Source: Alphaproteobacteria bacterium (GTDB taxonomy: Bacteria > Pseudomonadota > Alphaproteobacteria > Sphingomonadales > Sphingomonadaceae). From it: DNA of 64,000 bases. The number at the start of each line of letters is the position of its first letter. Within the stretch, counting starts at the first letter, position 1. The notes below the pieces were generated by a model that saw only the letters and a list, made by a program, of their open reading frames with translations, was not told the origin of the DNA and did no database searches. The stretch spans positions 62,001 through 126,000 of the forward strand of contig JAUHYZ010000004.1 in the NCBI GenBank assembly GCA_030426245.1. Reading direction: 5' to 3'. The position numbers and the translations under genes are program-made. Of this stretch, positions 36,167-44,037 are shown piece after piece.

Positions 36167-36991
36167 TCAGCTTGCAAGCGTACCGTAGAAGCTGCGCGAC
36201 AGACCGGCTGCGAGCCGCGCTGAATCGTTAAATGGGGGTCTGACCACCCCCCTCAAGTGTTTCTGAACCATTAATTTCCATTGGTTTTCGGGCGTTTTGC
36301 CGATTCTCCGGCAAAAGGCGACGAAATGGCTTGTACCGATTCGGACATGCCGGATTTCATCGTCAAGGATTCGCGTCAGGATCCGGGCGCCATGGGCGTC
36401 CCCCTGGCTGCGAATGCGCTCCAGCGTGGCCGGCGTAACATCCAGCCCCCTTGCCTCCAGCGCCATCGGGACGACCGCCAGCCGGGCGGATACGTCGCCT
36501 GATGTACTTTCTGCCGCTTCCCACAGCCCCGCATGGGCCGGCAGCGCCCCGTAATGGCTGCCGAGCGAGCGCAGCTTGCGCGCCAGCAAAGCGAAATGCA
36601 TCGCTTCATCCGCCGCGACTGACAGAAAATCCTCCACGAAGCACTCGCCCATTTCCGCGCCGAAGCGGCCCGCCATATCCAGTGCGAGATCGATCGCGAC
36701 GAATTCGATATGGGCGATCGCATGCCACAGCGCGATCCGGCCATGCCGGGAACCGCGCCCGCGCCGGGGCATCTCCCGCGGGGCCAGCAATTCGGGCCTA
36801 TCGGGCCAGGCCGGCCGGTCCGGCATTACCGCATCGAAGTGGAAGGCCAACCGCCCCAGGCGCCAGTCGCGCGCCACCTTGCGCGCAGCGAACGCCTTGG
36901 CGCGCGGATCCGCCGTCAGCAGCGCGCCGCGAATGGCCGACGCGACCGAAGGGAGCGAATCCGTCCGGGCTGCTATTTGCGGTTCAGGCAA
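36167..36991 (-). CDS. DUF455 ferritin-like protein
   Basis: A 274-residue protein of the DUF455 family, with a ferritin-like four-helix core. Carboxylate and histidine metal ligands appear in pairs: HIEFVAIDLALD, AADEAMHFALLARKL and DDEIRHVRIGTSHF, the pattern of a di-iron site. The family function is not firmly known; a ferritin-like oxidase or hydroxylase role is often suggested. It follows the peroxiredoxin gene by 25 bases on the same strand, in the order glnE-bcp-DUF455, which hints at iron or oxidative stress handling. The ending PPFNDSARLAAGLSRSFY is a conserved family feature. Confidence 0.85.
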   Translation of the reverse strand: MPEPQIAARTDSLPSVASAIRGALLTADPRAKAFAARKVARDWRLGRLAFHFDAVMPDRPAWPDRPELLAPREMPRRGRGSRHGRIALWHAIAHIEFVAIDLALDMAGRFGAEMGECFVEDFLSVAADEAMHFALLARKLRSLGSHYGALPAHAGLWEAAESTSGDVSARLAVVPMALEARGLDVTPATLERIRSQGDAHGARILTRILDDEIRHVRIGTSHFVAFCRRIGKTPENQWKLMVQKHLRGVVRPPFNDSARLAAGLSRSFYGTLAS

Positions 36992-37016
36992 GAGTATCGA
37001 ACTTCACGTAGCGGTC

Positions 37017-37493
37017 TCACAGGGCCAGCGCGGCTTCCAGCACGGCCTGGGCGTGGCCCTTCACTTTCACCTTGCGCCAGACCTGGGCGATCCGGCCCTT
37101 CGCATCGACCAGATAGGTCGTCCGTTCCATGCCCATATAGGTGCGGCCATACATGTTCTTTTCCACCCAGATGCCCAGTGCATCGGCCAGCCCGTCTTCT
37201 TCCGGGTCGGAAGCCAGCGGAGCGGCCAGGCCATGCTTGTCGATGAATTTCTGGTGCTTCTTTGGCGGATCCTTGCTCACGCCCAGCAGTGCGACCCCGG
37301 CCTTCTCGAACTCATCGGCGAGCGCCGTGAAATCCTTGTTCTCGGTCGTGCAGCCGGGCGTGTCGTCCTTGGGGTAGAAGAACAGGACCAGCGGCTTGCC
37401 CTTGAAGTCGGAAGGTTTCACCGATCCGCCATCGGGCGTTTCCAGGGAAATGTCCGGGACGGTATCGCCTATGTCCGCGCGCGCGCTCATCAT
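37017..37493 (-). CDS. bcp: Bcp-type peroxiredoxin, 1-Cys form
   Basis: A 158-residue thioredoxin-fold thiol peroxidase that reduces hydrogen peroxide and organic hydroperoxides. The peroxidatic Cys48 sits in the YPKDDTPGCTTENKDF motif. The resolving cysteine found five residues later in E. coli Bcp is absent, and Cys48 is the only cysteine in the whole protein. The enzyme must therefore be recycled by an outside thiol such as glutathione, a thioredoxin or a redoxin. Its ATG overlaps the glnE stop by four bases, with GGAG five bases upstream; a second ATG one codon on is an alternative start. Confidence 0.93.
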   Translation of the reverse strand: MMSARADIGDTVPDISLETPDGGSVKPSDFKGKPLVLFFYPKDDTPGCTTENKDFTALADEFEKAGVALLGVSKDPPKKHQKFIDKHGLAAPLASDPEEDGLADALGIWVEKNMYGRTYMGMERTTYLVDAKGRIAQVWRKVKVKGHAQAVLEAALAL

Positions 37494-40189
37494 TCTATCT
37501 CCAGTTCTTCGCCAAATATCGTTGCCCAGGCCGCCGCAACCTCGCGCCGCGCCGTGGCGATTTCCTGCAACAGGGCAGGATAAGTTTCAACGCCGCATGC
37601 TTTCGCCAAAGCCGCGCAAGCGGCCGGCCAGGGCTGCTGGCTTTCCGGTGCGAGCAGCCGCGCGGCAACCAGCAGCCGGCTGAGCAAGCCCTGCGCTTCG
37701 CCCAGCGCCGGCGGCAAATGCCCCGCTTCGATCAGCCCTTCCAGCGCGGCGCCGAGATCCGCCTTGAACGCCGTCCGCTCGCGCAGCTGGAGGAAATGGA
37801 TCAGGAATTCCAGGTCGACCAGGCCGCCGCGCAGCAGCTTGGCATCCAGTTCCCCAGCCGGTTCCTTATGCGCCGCCATTTCATGGCGCATCTTGAGGAT
37901 ATCCTGCTTCAGCTTCTCCGGTTCGCGCGGGTGATCCAGCACTTCGCGCAATATTTCTTCCAGCCGCGCACGCGCCTCTGGCGGCCCGTAGAGCACCCGT
38001 GCGCGGGTGAGCGCCATATGTTCCCAGGTCCAGGCGTCTTCGCTCTGATAGCGCGCGAAACTGTCCAGGCTGACCGCCAGCGGCCCCTGATTGCCTTGCG
38101 GGCGCAGCCGCGTGTCGATCTCGTAAAGCGGGCCTTCCGCCGTCGGCACGCTGAGCGCGGCCGTGACGCGCTGCGCCAGGCGGTTGAAATAATGCGACAC
38201 GCCCAGCGGCCGGCGCCCGTCCGATTCGCCTTCCAGATTGCCGTCGAAGAGATAGACCAGATCGAGATCCGACGAATGGGTCAGCGCCCCGCCGCCCAGC
38301 CTGCCAAGGCCCAGGATCACCAGATCGTGCCCCGGCACGCGGCCATGCGTGGCGGCGAATTCCTTTTCCGCAGCTTCGGTGCAGACGGCCAGCGCCGCCT
38401 CCGCCGTGCGCGACAGGCCCCTTGCGATCTCCAGCGGATCGTGGACCGCGCGGATCAGCTGCACCCCCAGCGAGAAGCGCGTTTCGCCCACCACGCGGCG
38501 AACATTGTCCAGCAAATCCTCATAATCCCGGGCTTCGGCCCGTGTCATCTTCGCGGCCAGCACCTCCACGCTTTCGGGCAGGTCCAGCGCGCTGGCATCG
38601 ATCAGCGTGTCGAGCAATTCGGGCCGGCGCGCGAGTTCGTCCGCCAGCGGCTTGGCGAGGGTGAGGACGGCGACAAGCTGTTCCAGCAGGCCGGGCCGGG
38701 CCTCCAGCAGGCGAAAGAGATTCACCGCCGTGGGTAAATGCGTAAGCAGCGTTTCCCAGCGGGTGATCGCCCGGTCGGGATCCGGGGCCGCCGCCAACGC
38801 CTCTATCAGCGCGGGAAACACCGCTTCGAAGGCCGAACGCGCCGCGCTGCTGCGCAAGGCGCGCACATGCCCGTCGCTCCAACCCGCGATCCGCTGAACC
38901 AGCCGCGCCGGTTCGGAAAAGCCCAGCTTGGCAAGGCGTTCTTCCAGCGGCCCGTCTTCATCCGGATGGACCGGCTGCACGGGCGCTTCCTGCCCTTCCA
39001 GCAATGCGTCATAGCGCTGCGCCACGCGCTCCGTGATTTCCCAGAGCTCCTCGATCAAATCCTTGCCGCCTGCCAGCCCGTCCAGCCGCGCGACATTGTC
39101 CAGCGCTTCGGCATCCTTGGGCAGCTTGTGCGTCTGCCGGTCCGCGACCATTTGCAGCCGGTGCTCGATCACGCGCAGCCGGTCGTAACTTTCGCCCAGC
39201 ACGCGCGCATCTTCCGGATCGATGATCTCTTCCCTGGCCAGCGCATCGAGCGCATCGCGCGTTCCGCGCAGCCGCAGCGAAGGCTTCCTGCCGCCATGGA
39301 TCAGCTGATGGGTCTGGGCGAAGAATTCCACTTCGCGGATGCCGCCGCGCCCCTGCTTCACATCGAAGCCGGGGCCGGGCGCGCGCGGCCCGCCATGATG
39401 ATCGCGGATCCGCGCGGTCAGCCGCCGGATTTCCTCGATCGCCCCGAAATCCAGGCTGCGCCGCCACACGAAGGGCCGGATCGCGGCCAGGAACGCTTCC
39501 CCTTCGCCGGTGTCGCCGGAACAGGCGCGGGCGCGGATAAAGGCCGCCCTCTCCCACGCCAGGGCGGAGGATTCGTAGTGCGTCAGCGCGGCATCGAAAG
39601 AGATCGCCAGCGGGGAGACTTCGGAGGCCGGGCGCAGGCGCAGATCGACGCGGAAGACATAGCCATCGGCCGTCTGCTGGCCGAGCGTTTCGACCAGCCT
39701 GCGCGCCACGCGCTGCGCCGCTTCGCCTGGATCGTCCCGCTCGCGCCGCGGCAGCGTCTCCGGATCGTAGAGCAGGATCGGATCGATGTCTGAACTGTAA
39801 TTGAGTTCCTGCGCGCCATGCTTGCCCAGCGCCAGGGCGCAGAAGCCGGCAGGCTCCGCATCCGGCACACGGTGGCGGATGGCATCCGCGATCGCGGCGT
39901 CCAATGCGCGGTCGGCCAGAGCGGACAGTTCCTGCATCACGCGCTTTAGCGGGAACGCGCCGGCCAGATCGCCGATCGCCAGCGCCGTTGCCATGGCGAG
40001 CTTTTCGCGCCGCAGCGCCACCCCGATATCGGATTCCTCCGCCCCGGCGTTGCGCGCCCATTCCAGCGCTTCCTCTCCCTTGCCGGAAGCCAGCAGCGCA
40101 GCCAGATCGCCCTGCCGCTCCAGTCCGACGGCAAGGAAGCTGGAATGCCTCCGCGCCCGTTCAATCGCTTCCTGCCACTCTCTCGCCAT
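37490..40189 (-). CDS. glnE: Glutamine synthetase adenylyltransferase/deadenylylase
   Basis: GlnE switches glutamine synthetase off by adenylylation when nitrogen is plentiful and on again by deadenylylation. The 899-residue protein has two nucleotidyltransferase domains. The N-terminal one reads LALGKHGAQELNYSSDIDP and the C-terminal one LGLGRLGGGALTHSSDLDL, each with the G-S-x10-D-x-D metal-binding pattern. The N-terminal copy here belongs to the deadenylylase half, the C-terminal to the adenylylase half. It is divergent from the M28 peptidase gene across 129 bases and coupled to bcp downstream. With gltBD and the glutamate dehydrogenase in this window it forms part of the cell's nitrogen control. 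Confidence 0.97.
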   Translation of the reverse strand: MAREWQEAIERARRHSSFLAVGLERQGDLAALLASGKGEEALEWARNAGAEESDIGVALRREKLAMATALAIGDLAGAFPLKRVMQELSALADRALDAAIADAIRHRVPDAEPAGFCALALGKHGAQELNYSSDIDPILLYDPETLPRRERDDPGEAAQRVARRLVETLGQQTADGYVFRVDLRLRPASEVSPLAISFDAALTHYESSALAWERAAFIRARACSGDTGEGEAFLAAIRPFVWRRSLDFGAIEEIRRLTARIRDHHGGPRAPGPGFDVKQGRGGIREVEFFAQTHQLIHGGRKPSLRLRGTRDALDALAREEIIDPEDARVLGESYDRLRVIEHRLQMVADRQTHKLPKDAEALDNVARLDGLAGGKDLIEELWEITERVAQRYDALLEGQEAPVQPVHPDEDGPLEERLAKLGFSEPARLVQRIAGWSDGHVRALRSSAARSAFEAVFPALIEALAAAPDPDRAITRWETLLTHLPTAVNLFRLLEARPGLLEQLVAVLTLAKPLADELARRPELLDTLIDASALDLPESVEVLAAKMTRAEARDYEDLLDNVRRVVGETRFSLGVQLIRAVHDPLEIARGLSRTAEAALAVCTEAAEKEFAATHGRVPGHDLVILGLGRLGGGALTHSSDLDLVYLFDGNLEGESDGRRPLGVSHYFNRLAQRVTAALSVPTAEGPLYEIDTRLRPQGNQGPLAVSLDSFARYQSEDAWTWEHMALTRARVLYGPPEARARLEEILREVLDHPREPEKLKQDILKMRHEMAAHKEPAGELDAKLLRGGLVDLEFLIHFLQLRERTAFKADLGAALEGLIEAGHLPPALGEAQGLLSRLLVAARLLAPESQQPWPAACAALAKACGVETYPALLQEIATARREVAAAWATIFGEELEIE

Positions 40190-40318
40190 GCCCCCTCACC
40201 TGCACTGCTTGGCCGCGGCGGGCAAGCACCTGCCTTGCCTTCGCTTCCCAATCCGCGCGCTTGTCTCTCCGGTGGCCCTCTGCCAATGCTTCGGTGAGTA
40301 ACCACGGAAGCTGCACGC

Positions 40319-42019
40319 ATGATCCGCCCGATTTTACCTGCCATTTCCGCCCTGCTGCTTGCAGGGTGCACCGCCGCTTCCCAGCTCGGCCCTGCCATGA
40401 CGCCGATGGACATCCCCGACGTCCAGCCCGCCGAGATCTCAAGCGGGACGATGCGCGAGGTAACGCGCGTGCTTTCCTCCGACGCGTTCGAAGGGCGCAT
40501 GCCGGGCACGCCGGGCGAGGAAAAGACGCTGGACTATATCGTGGCGCAGTTCACGGCCGCCGGATTGCAGCCGGGCAATGGGGCGAGCTGGTTCCAGGAT
40601 GTCCCGCTGGTCGAGATCACGGGCGAGAACTTCCGTCCGCTGACGGTTCGGGGCGAAGGCGAAACGCTGGCGCTGGCGCATGGCAGCGAATGGGTGGGCG
40701 TCACCAGCCGGGAAACGGAGCATATCGACCTGGCCGATAGCCAGCTGGTCTTCGTCGGTTACGGCATCAACGCCCCGGAAAAGGGCTGGAACGATTATGC
40801 CGGGCTGGACATGCACGGGAAGACCGCCGTGATACTGGTCAACGATCCGGACTGGCAGAGCGAAACGCTGGAGGGCCCCTTCGGCGGCAAGGCGATGACC
40901 TATTACGGGCGCTGGAGTTACAAGTTCGAAGAGGCTGCGCGCCAGGGCGCGGATGCCGCCCTGATCGTGCACGATACCTATCCCGCTTCCTATGGCTGGA
41001 ACGTGGTGGAAGAAGGCTGGACCGGCCCGCAAGGCTATGCCGAACGCGCCGATGGCGGGGCGGGCGAAACGCTGATGAATGGCTGGGTGCAGCAGGAGGT
41101 GGCGCGCCGGATCATGGACGCGGCCGGCGCCGATCTGGACGCGCTGGTGCAGGCCGCATCGCGTCAAGGCTTCGAGCCGGTGCCGCTGGGGCTGAGCGTT
41201 TCAACCGGCTTCGACAATTCCATCCGCCGCTTCGCTTCCAAGAATGTGATCGGAATTCTGCCTGGGGCCGAGCGCCCAGACGAAGTCGTGATCCATTCGG
41301 CCCATTGGGACCATCTGGGCCGCTGCAAGCCGGATGCGGAAGGGGACGATATCTGCAACGGCGCGATCGACAATGCCGCCGGGATCGGCGCGCTGGCCGC
41401 TTTGGCTGCGGCGCACCACGAAGCCGGCCCCGCGCCGCGCAGCCTGGCCTTCATCGCGCTGACCGCCGAAGAGCAGGGCCTGCTCGGTTCCGAATATTAC
41501 GCGGCCAATCCGATCTTCCCGCTTCCGCAGACGGTTGGCGGGATCAATATCGACGCGCCGCTGCTGGCCGGCCCGGCGCGCGACGTGACAGTGGTCGGCG
41601 GCGGCAAGAGCCAGCTCGACGAATTCCTGGACAAGGCGCTGGCGCAGCAGGGCCGCACGGCCACGCCCGATGCCGCGCCCCAGGCGGGGTATTATTACCG
41701 CTCCGACCATTTCAGCTTCGCCAAGCGCGGCGTGCCGATGTTCTATGTCGAAGGCGGGGACGATTTCGTGGAAGGCGGCAAGTCCGCGGGCGAGCTCTAC
41801 CGGGAGAATTACACGCGCGATGCCTATCACGGGCCGAATGACGAGTTCGACCCGGCGTGGGACTGGTCCGTGGTCGAGCCCGATCTTCAGCTTTACTACC
41901 TGCTGGGGCGGATGCTGGCGACCAGCACGTCCTGGCCCAACTGGCTGCCGCAGGACGAGTTCCGCCGCATTCGCGACGAAAGCTGCGCGGAAGCGCAAAG
42001 CCGCGCCAGCGGCTGCTAG
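40319..42019 (+). CDS. M28 family metallopeptidase lipoprotein
   Basis: A 566-residue exported peptidase. The lipobox LLAGC (Cys17) ends a short signal peptide, so it is attached to a membrane. The zinc aminopeptidase domain holds the expected ligands: HSAHWDHLG (first His and Asp), NGAIDNAAG (bridging Asp), LTAEEQGLLGSEY (catalytic Glu pair) and the final His in YHGPNDEF. A protease-associated domain is inserted before it (roughly residues 120-260, with VILVNDPDW). It likely trims peptides in the periplasm or at the cell surface. It leads into agmatine deiminase after 15 bases. Confidence 0.92.
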   Translation: MIRPILPAISALLLAGCTAASQLGPAMTPMDIPDVQPAEISSGTMREVTRVLSSDAFEGRMPGTPGEEKTLDYIVAQFTAAGLQPGNGASWFQDVPLVEITGENFRPLTVRGEGETLALAHGSEWVGVTSRETEHIDLADSQLVFVGYGINAPEKGWNDYAGLDMHGKTAVILVNDPDWQSETLEGPFGGKAMTYYGRWSYKFEEAARQGADAALIVHDTYPASYGWNVVEEGWTGPQGYAERADGGAGETLMNGWVQQEVARRIMDAAGADLDALVQAASRQGFEPVPLGLSVSTGFDNSIRRFASKNVIGILPGAERPDEVVIHSAHWDHLGRCKPDAEGDDICNGAIDNAAGIGALAALAAAHHEAGPAPRSLAFIALTAEEQGLLGSEYYAANPIFPLPQTVGGINIDAPLLAGPARDVTVVGGGKSQLDEFLDKALAQQGRTATPDAAPQAGYYYRSDHFSFAKRGVPMFYVEGGDDFVEGGKSAGELYRENYTRDAYHGPNDEFDPAWDWSVVEPDLQLYYLLGRMLATSTSWPNWLPQDEFRRIRDESCAEAQSRASGC

Positions 42020-42034
42020 ACAGGCCCTGACGTC

Positions 42035-43015
42035 ATGACCGCGATCATGCCCCCCGAATGGGCCCCGCAGGATTGGCTGTGGATCGGCTTTCCCCACGAT
42101 GCGGACGAATGGCCCGGCGTGCTGGAACGCGCGCAGGAACAGATCGCGGCTTTCGCCAATGCCGTTGCGGAAAGCGGGCAGGAAGTCCGCCTGATCGTGC
42201 GCAGCGAAGCGAACGAGGCGCGCGCGATGGCGCTGGTGAGCGGCGCGGTCACGCTGGAGCGGCGCGCCTATGGCGATATCTGGCTGCGCGACTCCGGGCC
42301 GCTGGTGGTGCCCAATGGCGCAGGCGGGCGGATCGCCAGGCGCTTCGGCTTCAATGGCTGGGGCGGCAAATATTTGATGGAAGGCGACCAAGCGATCGGC
42401 GCCGAACTGGCTCAAAGCGCAGGCCTGCCGGTCGAGACAAGCGACTGGATCCTGGAAGGCGGCGCGCTGGATGGGGACGGCACCGGGCTATGCGTCACGA
42501 CCGAGCAATGCCTGCTGAACCCCAACCGCAACCCCGAACTCAGCCGCGAGGAAATCGAGGCGCGGCTGGCGCGGGATCTGGGATTTGCGAAGGTGCTGTG
42601 GCTGGGCGACGGACTGTTGAACGATCACACCGATGGCCATGTCGACAATCTCGCCCGCTTCGTGGCGCCGGGCGTGCTCGCTTTGCCTGTGCCCAGCGGT
42701 TCAGACGATCCCAATACGGCGATCTATGCCGATGCGCGCCAGCGGGCGCAGGCCTGCGGCCTGGAGCTGCGCGACGTGCCCTCGCCCGGCCTGATCGGTC
42801 CGGCAGGGCGCCCCGAACCGGCGAGCTATATGAACTTCACCGTCACTTCGCGCCTGGTGGTTGTGCCGACTTTCGGCAGCCCGCATGACGCAGACGGCGT
42901 CGCGGCAGTGGCTGAATGTTTCCCCGATCGCGAGACAGTGGGCTTGCCTGCCGATGCCGTGCTGGCAGGCGGCGGCGGCTTCCATTGCGCCAGCCAGCAA
43001 ATGCCGAGTATGTAA
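42035..43015 (+). CDS. aguA: Agmatine deiminase (PAD-porph family)
   Basis: This 326-residue enzyme converts agmatine to N-carbamoylputrescine and ammonia. The pentein fold residues are present: GDIWLRDSGPL, the catalytic acid and His in NDHTDGHVDNLARF, and the nucleophilic cysteine in GGGGFHCASQQMP at the end. It is somewhat shorter than plant or Pseudomonas AguA (about 370) but complete. The usual partner, N-carbamoylputrescine amidase (aguB), is not next to it. It lies 15 bases after the M28 peptidase gene. The neighbouring downstream gene has very different base composition. Confidence 0.9.
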   Translation: MTAIMPPEWAPQDWLWIGFPHDADEWPGVLERAQEQIAAFANAVAESGQEVRLIVRSEANEARAMALVSGAVTLERRAYGDIWLRDSGPLVVPNGAGGRIARRFGFNGWGGKYLMEGDQAIGAELAQSAGLPVETSDWILEGGALDGDGTGLCVTTEQCLLNPNRNPELSREEIEARLARDLGFAKVLWLGDGLLNDHTDGHVDNLARFVAPGVLALPVPSGSDDPNTAIYADARQRAQACGLELRDVPSPGLIGPAGRPEPASYMNFTVTSRLVVVPTFGSPHDADGVAAVAECFPDRETVGLPADAVLAGGGGFHCASQQMPSM

Positions 43016-43055
43016 TTGTCCAATTGTTGCGATCGGTATTTGGGAGCTTGTCATC

Positions 43056-43574
43056 ATGGCTATCGAAAGCACCAAGTTGCCTCCGGCTTCAGAAGACCTC
43101 ATCAACCTTAAAAATTTGTCGGCAACGGCAGGCGACGAGCGCACAATAGCCCTTATTCATGTTGCCTATATCGACAAATATCTTGGGCGAACGCTAGCCA
43201 AGCACATGTCTGGTTTGAACAATAGCCAACGGGAGAAGATGTTCGCACCAGGCGGTCTCCTCGGCGACCTGATGAACAAAGCGATTGTTGCTAAGGGTCT
43301 TCAGATAATTGACCCCGACAGATTTAACACTATCAAGATTTTGGCGAGCATTAGGAATAAGTTTGCTCATCACCTTGAGATCGCCACTTTCGATCATCCA
43401 GAAATTGAACGTCGAATAGCTAATTTGGGCGCTCCAAAATACCATGCATCTTTGCCCAAAGATGCGGTTAGAGAACTGCATGCGCTTTACAATGATTTCC
43501 CAAGTTGGGGAAAATTTACAGATCATGCGATGCTAATCTGCACGGACCTTCACAACCTACAAGGCGGCAAGTAG
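43056..43574 (+). CDS. MltR-like protein with R-x4-H motif, AT-rich and probably acquired
   Basis: A 172-residue protein resembling the MltR (mannitol operon repressor) family: ALIHVAYIDKYLGRTLAKHM, LFAPGG-type loop (MFAPGGLLGDLMNKA) and the hallmark IRNKFAHHLEIATF. The R100-x4-H105 spacing is also that of HEPN RNase folds, so a toxin-like role cannot be excluded. No mannitol gene is present, so repression of mtl is unlikely. Base composition stands out: bases 43321-43380 have 22 G+C of 60, and 43141-43200 have 27 of 60, while neighbours are far richer. The start ATG lacks a strong ribosome site. The gene appears transferred, inserted between aguA and a repeat-bearing gap. Confidence 0.7.
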   Translation: MAIESTKLPPASEDLINLKNLSATAGDERTIALIHVAYIDKYLGRTLAKHMSGLNNSQREKMFAPGGLLGDLMNKAIVAKGLQIIDPDRFNTIKILASIRNKFAHHLEIATFDHPEIERRIANLGAPKYHASLPKDAVRELHALYNDFPSWGKFTDHAMLICTDLHNLQGGK

Positions 43575-43599
43575 CAGGCAACCGATACGGTTATTTTGC

Positions 43600-43629
43600 T
43601 TGACAGCGTAACGCTGATCTGGCACAAAT
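43600..43629 (+). promoter_or_regulatory. Candidate promoter with palindrome in the spacer
   Basis: TTGACA (43600-43605) is a perfect -35 box; ACAAAT (43624-43629) is a partial -10 with an 18-base spacer. AGCGT-A-ACGCT (43605-43615) is a perfect short palindrome just inside the spacer and could be an operator. It would transcribe towards the tiny open frame at 43789. Confidence 0.4.
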
Positions 43630-43788
43630 GACGAGCATGGCAAAGCTGCGATTCGCATAGGCCGCTACGCCTGCCCCACCCCAAAAAAATCCGGAGATTT
43701 CCCATGAACCACGCTTTCATGCGCGTTTCTGCGCGCCCACGCCCTGAATTTAACCCTTCATTAGGGACTTCCGCGCGAAACTGCGGGC

Positions 43789-43926
43789 ATGCCGAGAGCT
43801 ATCGCCTTGACCAATCAGCTTGTCCGCCAGGCGGCGCACAGGCCGCTGGAAACGGCCCGCACCGCGGTGGTGTGCGGTTGTGCCGGCGCGCTGATTGCCG
43901 CAGGCGCATTTCTGCCTTTCGCCTGA
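43789..43926 (+). CDS. Possible 45-residue membrane protein
   Basis: This open frame starts MPRAIALTNQLVRQAAHRPL and ends with a hydrophobic stretch (TAVVCGCAGALIAAGAFLPFA), giving one membrane segment. Codon third positions are mostly G or C, as in real genes here. A promoter candidate lies 190 bases upstream, but no good ribosome site is visible; a clear GGAG site precedes a different frame at 43704. It lies between the AT-rich gene and a REP-like repeat. No similarity is recognised. Confidence 0.35.
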   Translation: MPRAIALTNQLVRQAAHRPLETARTAVVCGCAGALIAAGAFLPFA

Positions 43927-43937
43927 GGCACCCCGCT

Positions 43938-44026
43938 CGTCATCCCCGCGAAAGCGGGGACCCAGTAACCCGGCACCTCGTTAGAAACAGGTACAAGCCT
44001 GGATTCCCGCCTGCGCGGGAATGACG
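43938..44026. repeat. REP/BIME-like inverted repeat element
   Basis: Two 28-base copies of one motif face each other. The left arm (43938-43965) begins CGTCATCCCCGCGAAAGCGG; the right arm (43999-44026) is its reverse complement with a few changes (ends GCGCGGGAATGACG). Each arm is itself a hairpin (CCCCGC/GCGGGG and TCCCGC/GCGGGA). A 33-base spacer lies between. The CGTCATTCCCGCG...GGGAATCCAG type repeat is a well-known family of extragenic palindromes in proteobacteria. It lies just downstream of thrS and may stabilise or end its transcript. Confidence 0.8.
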
Positions 44027-44037
44027 ATGTTATCTAC

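Noticed and set aside
43704-44024. A 106-codon frame with a good GGAG ribosome site
   Set aside because: Its second half is the translation of the REP-like repeat (HPRESGDP) and its composition is Arg/Pro-rich and erratic; the initiation signal is noted but the protein is not supported.
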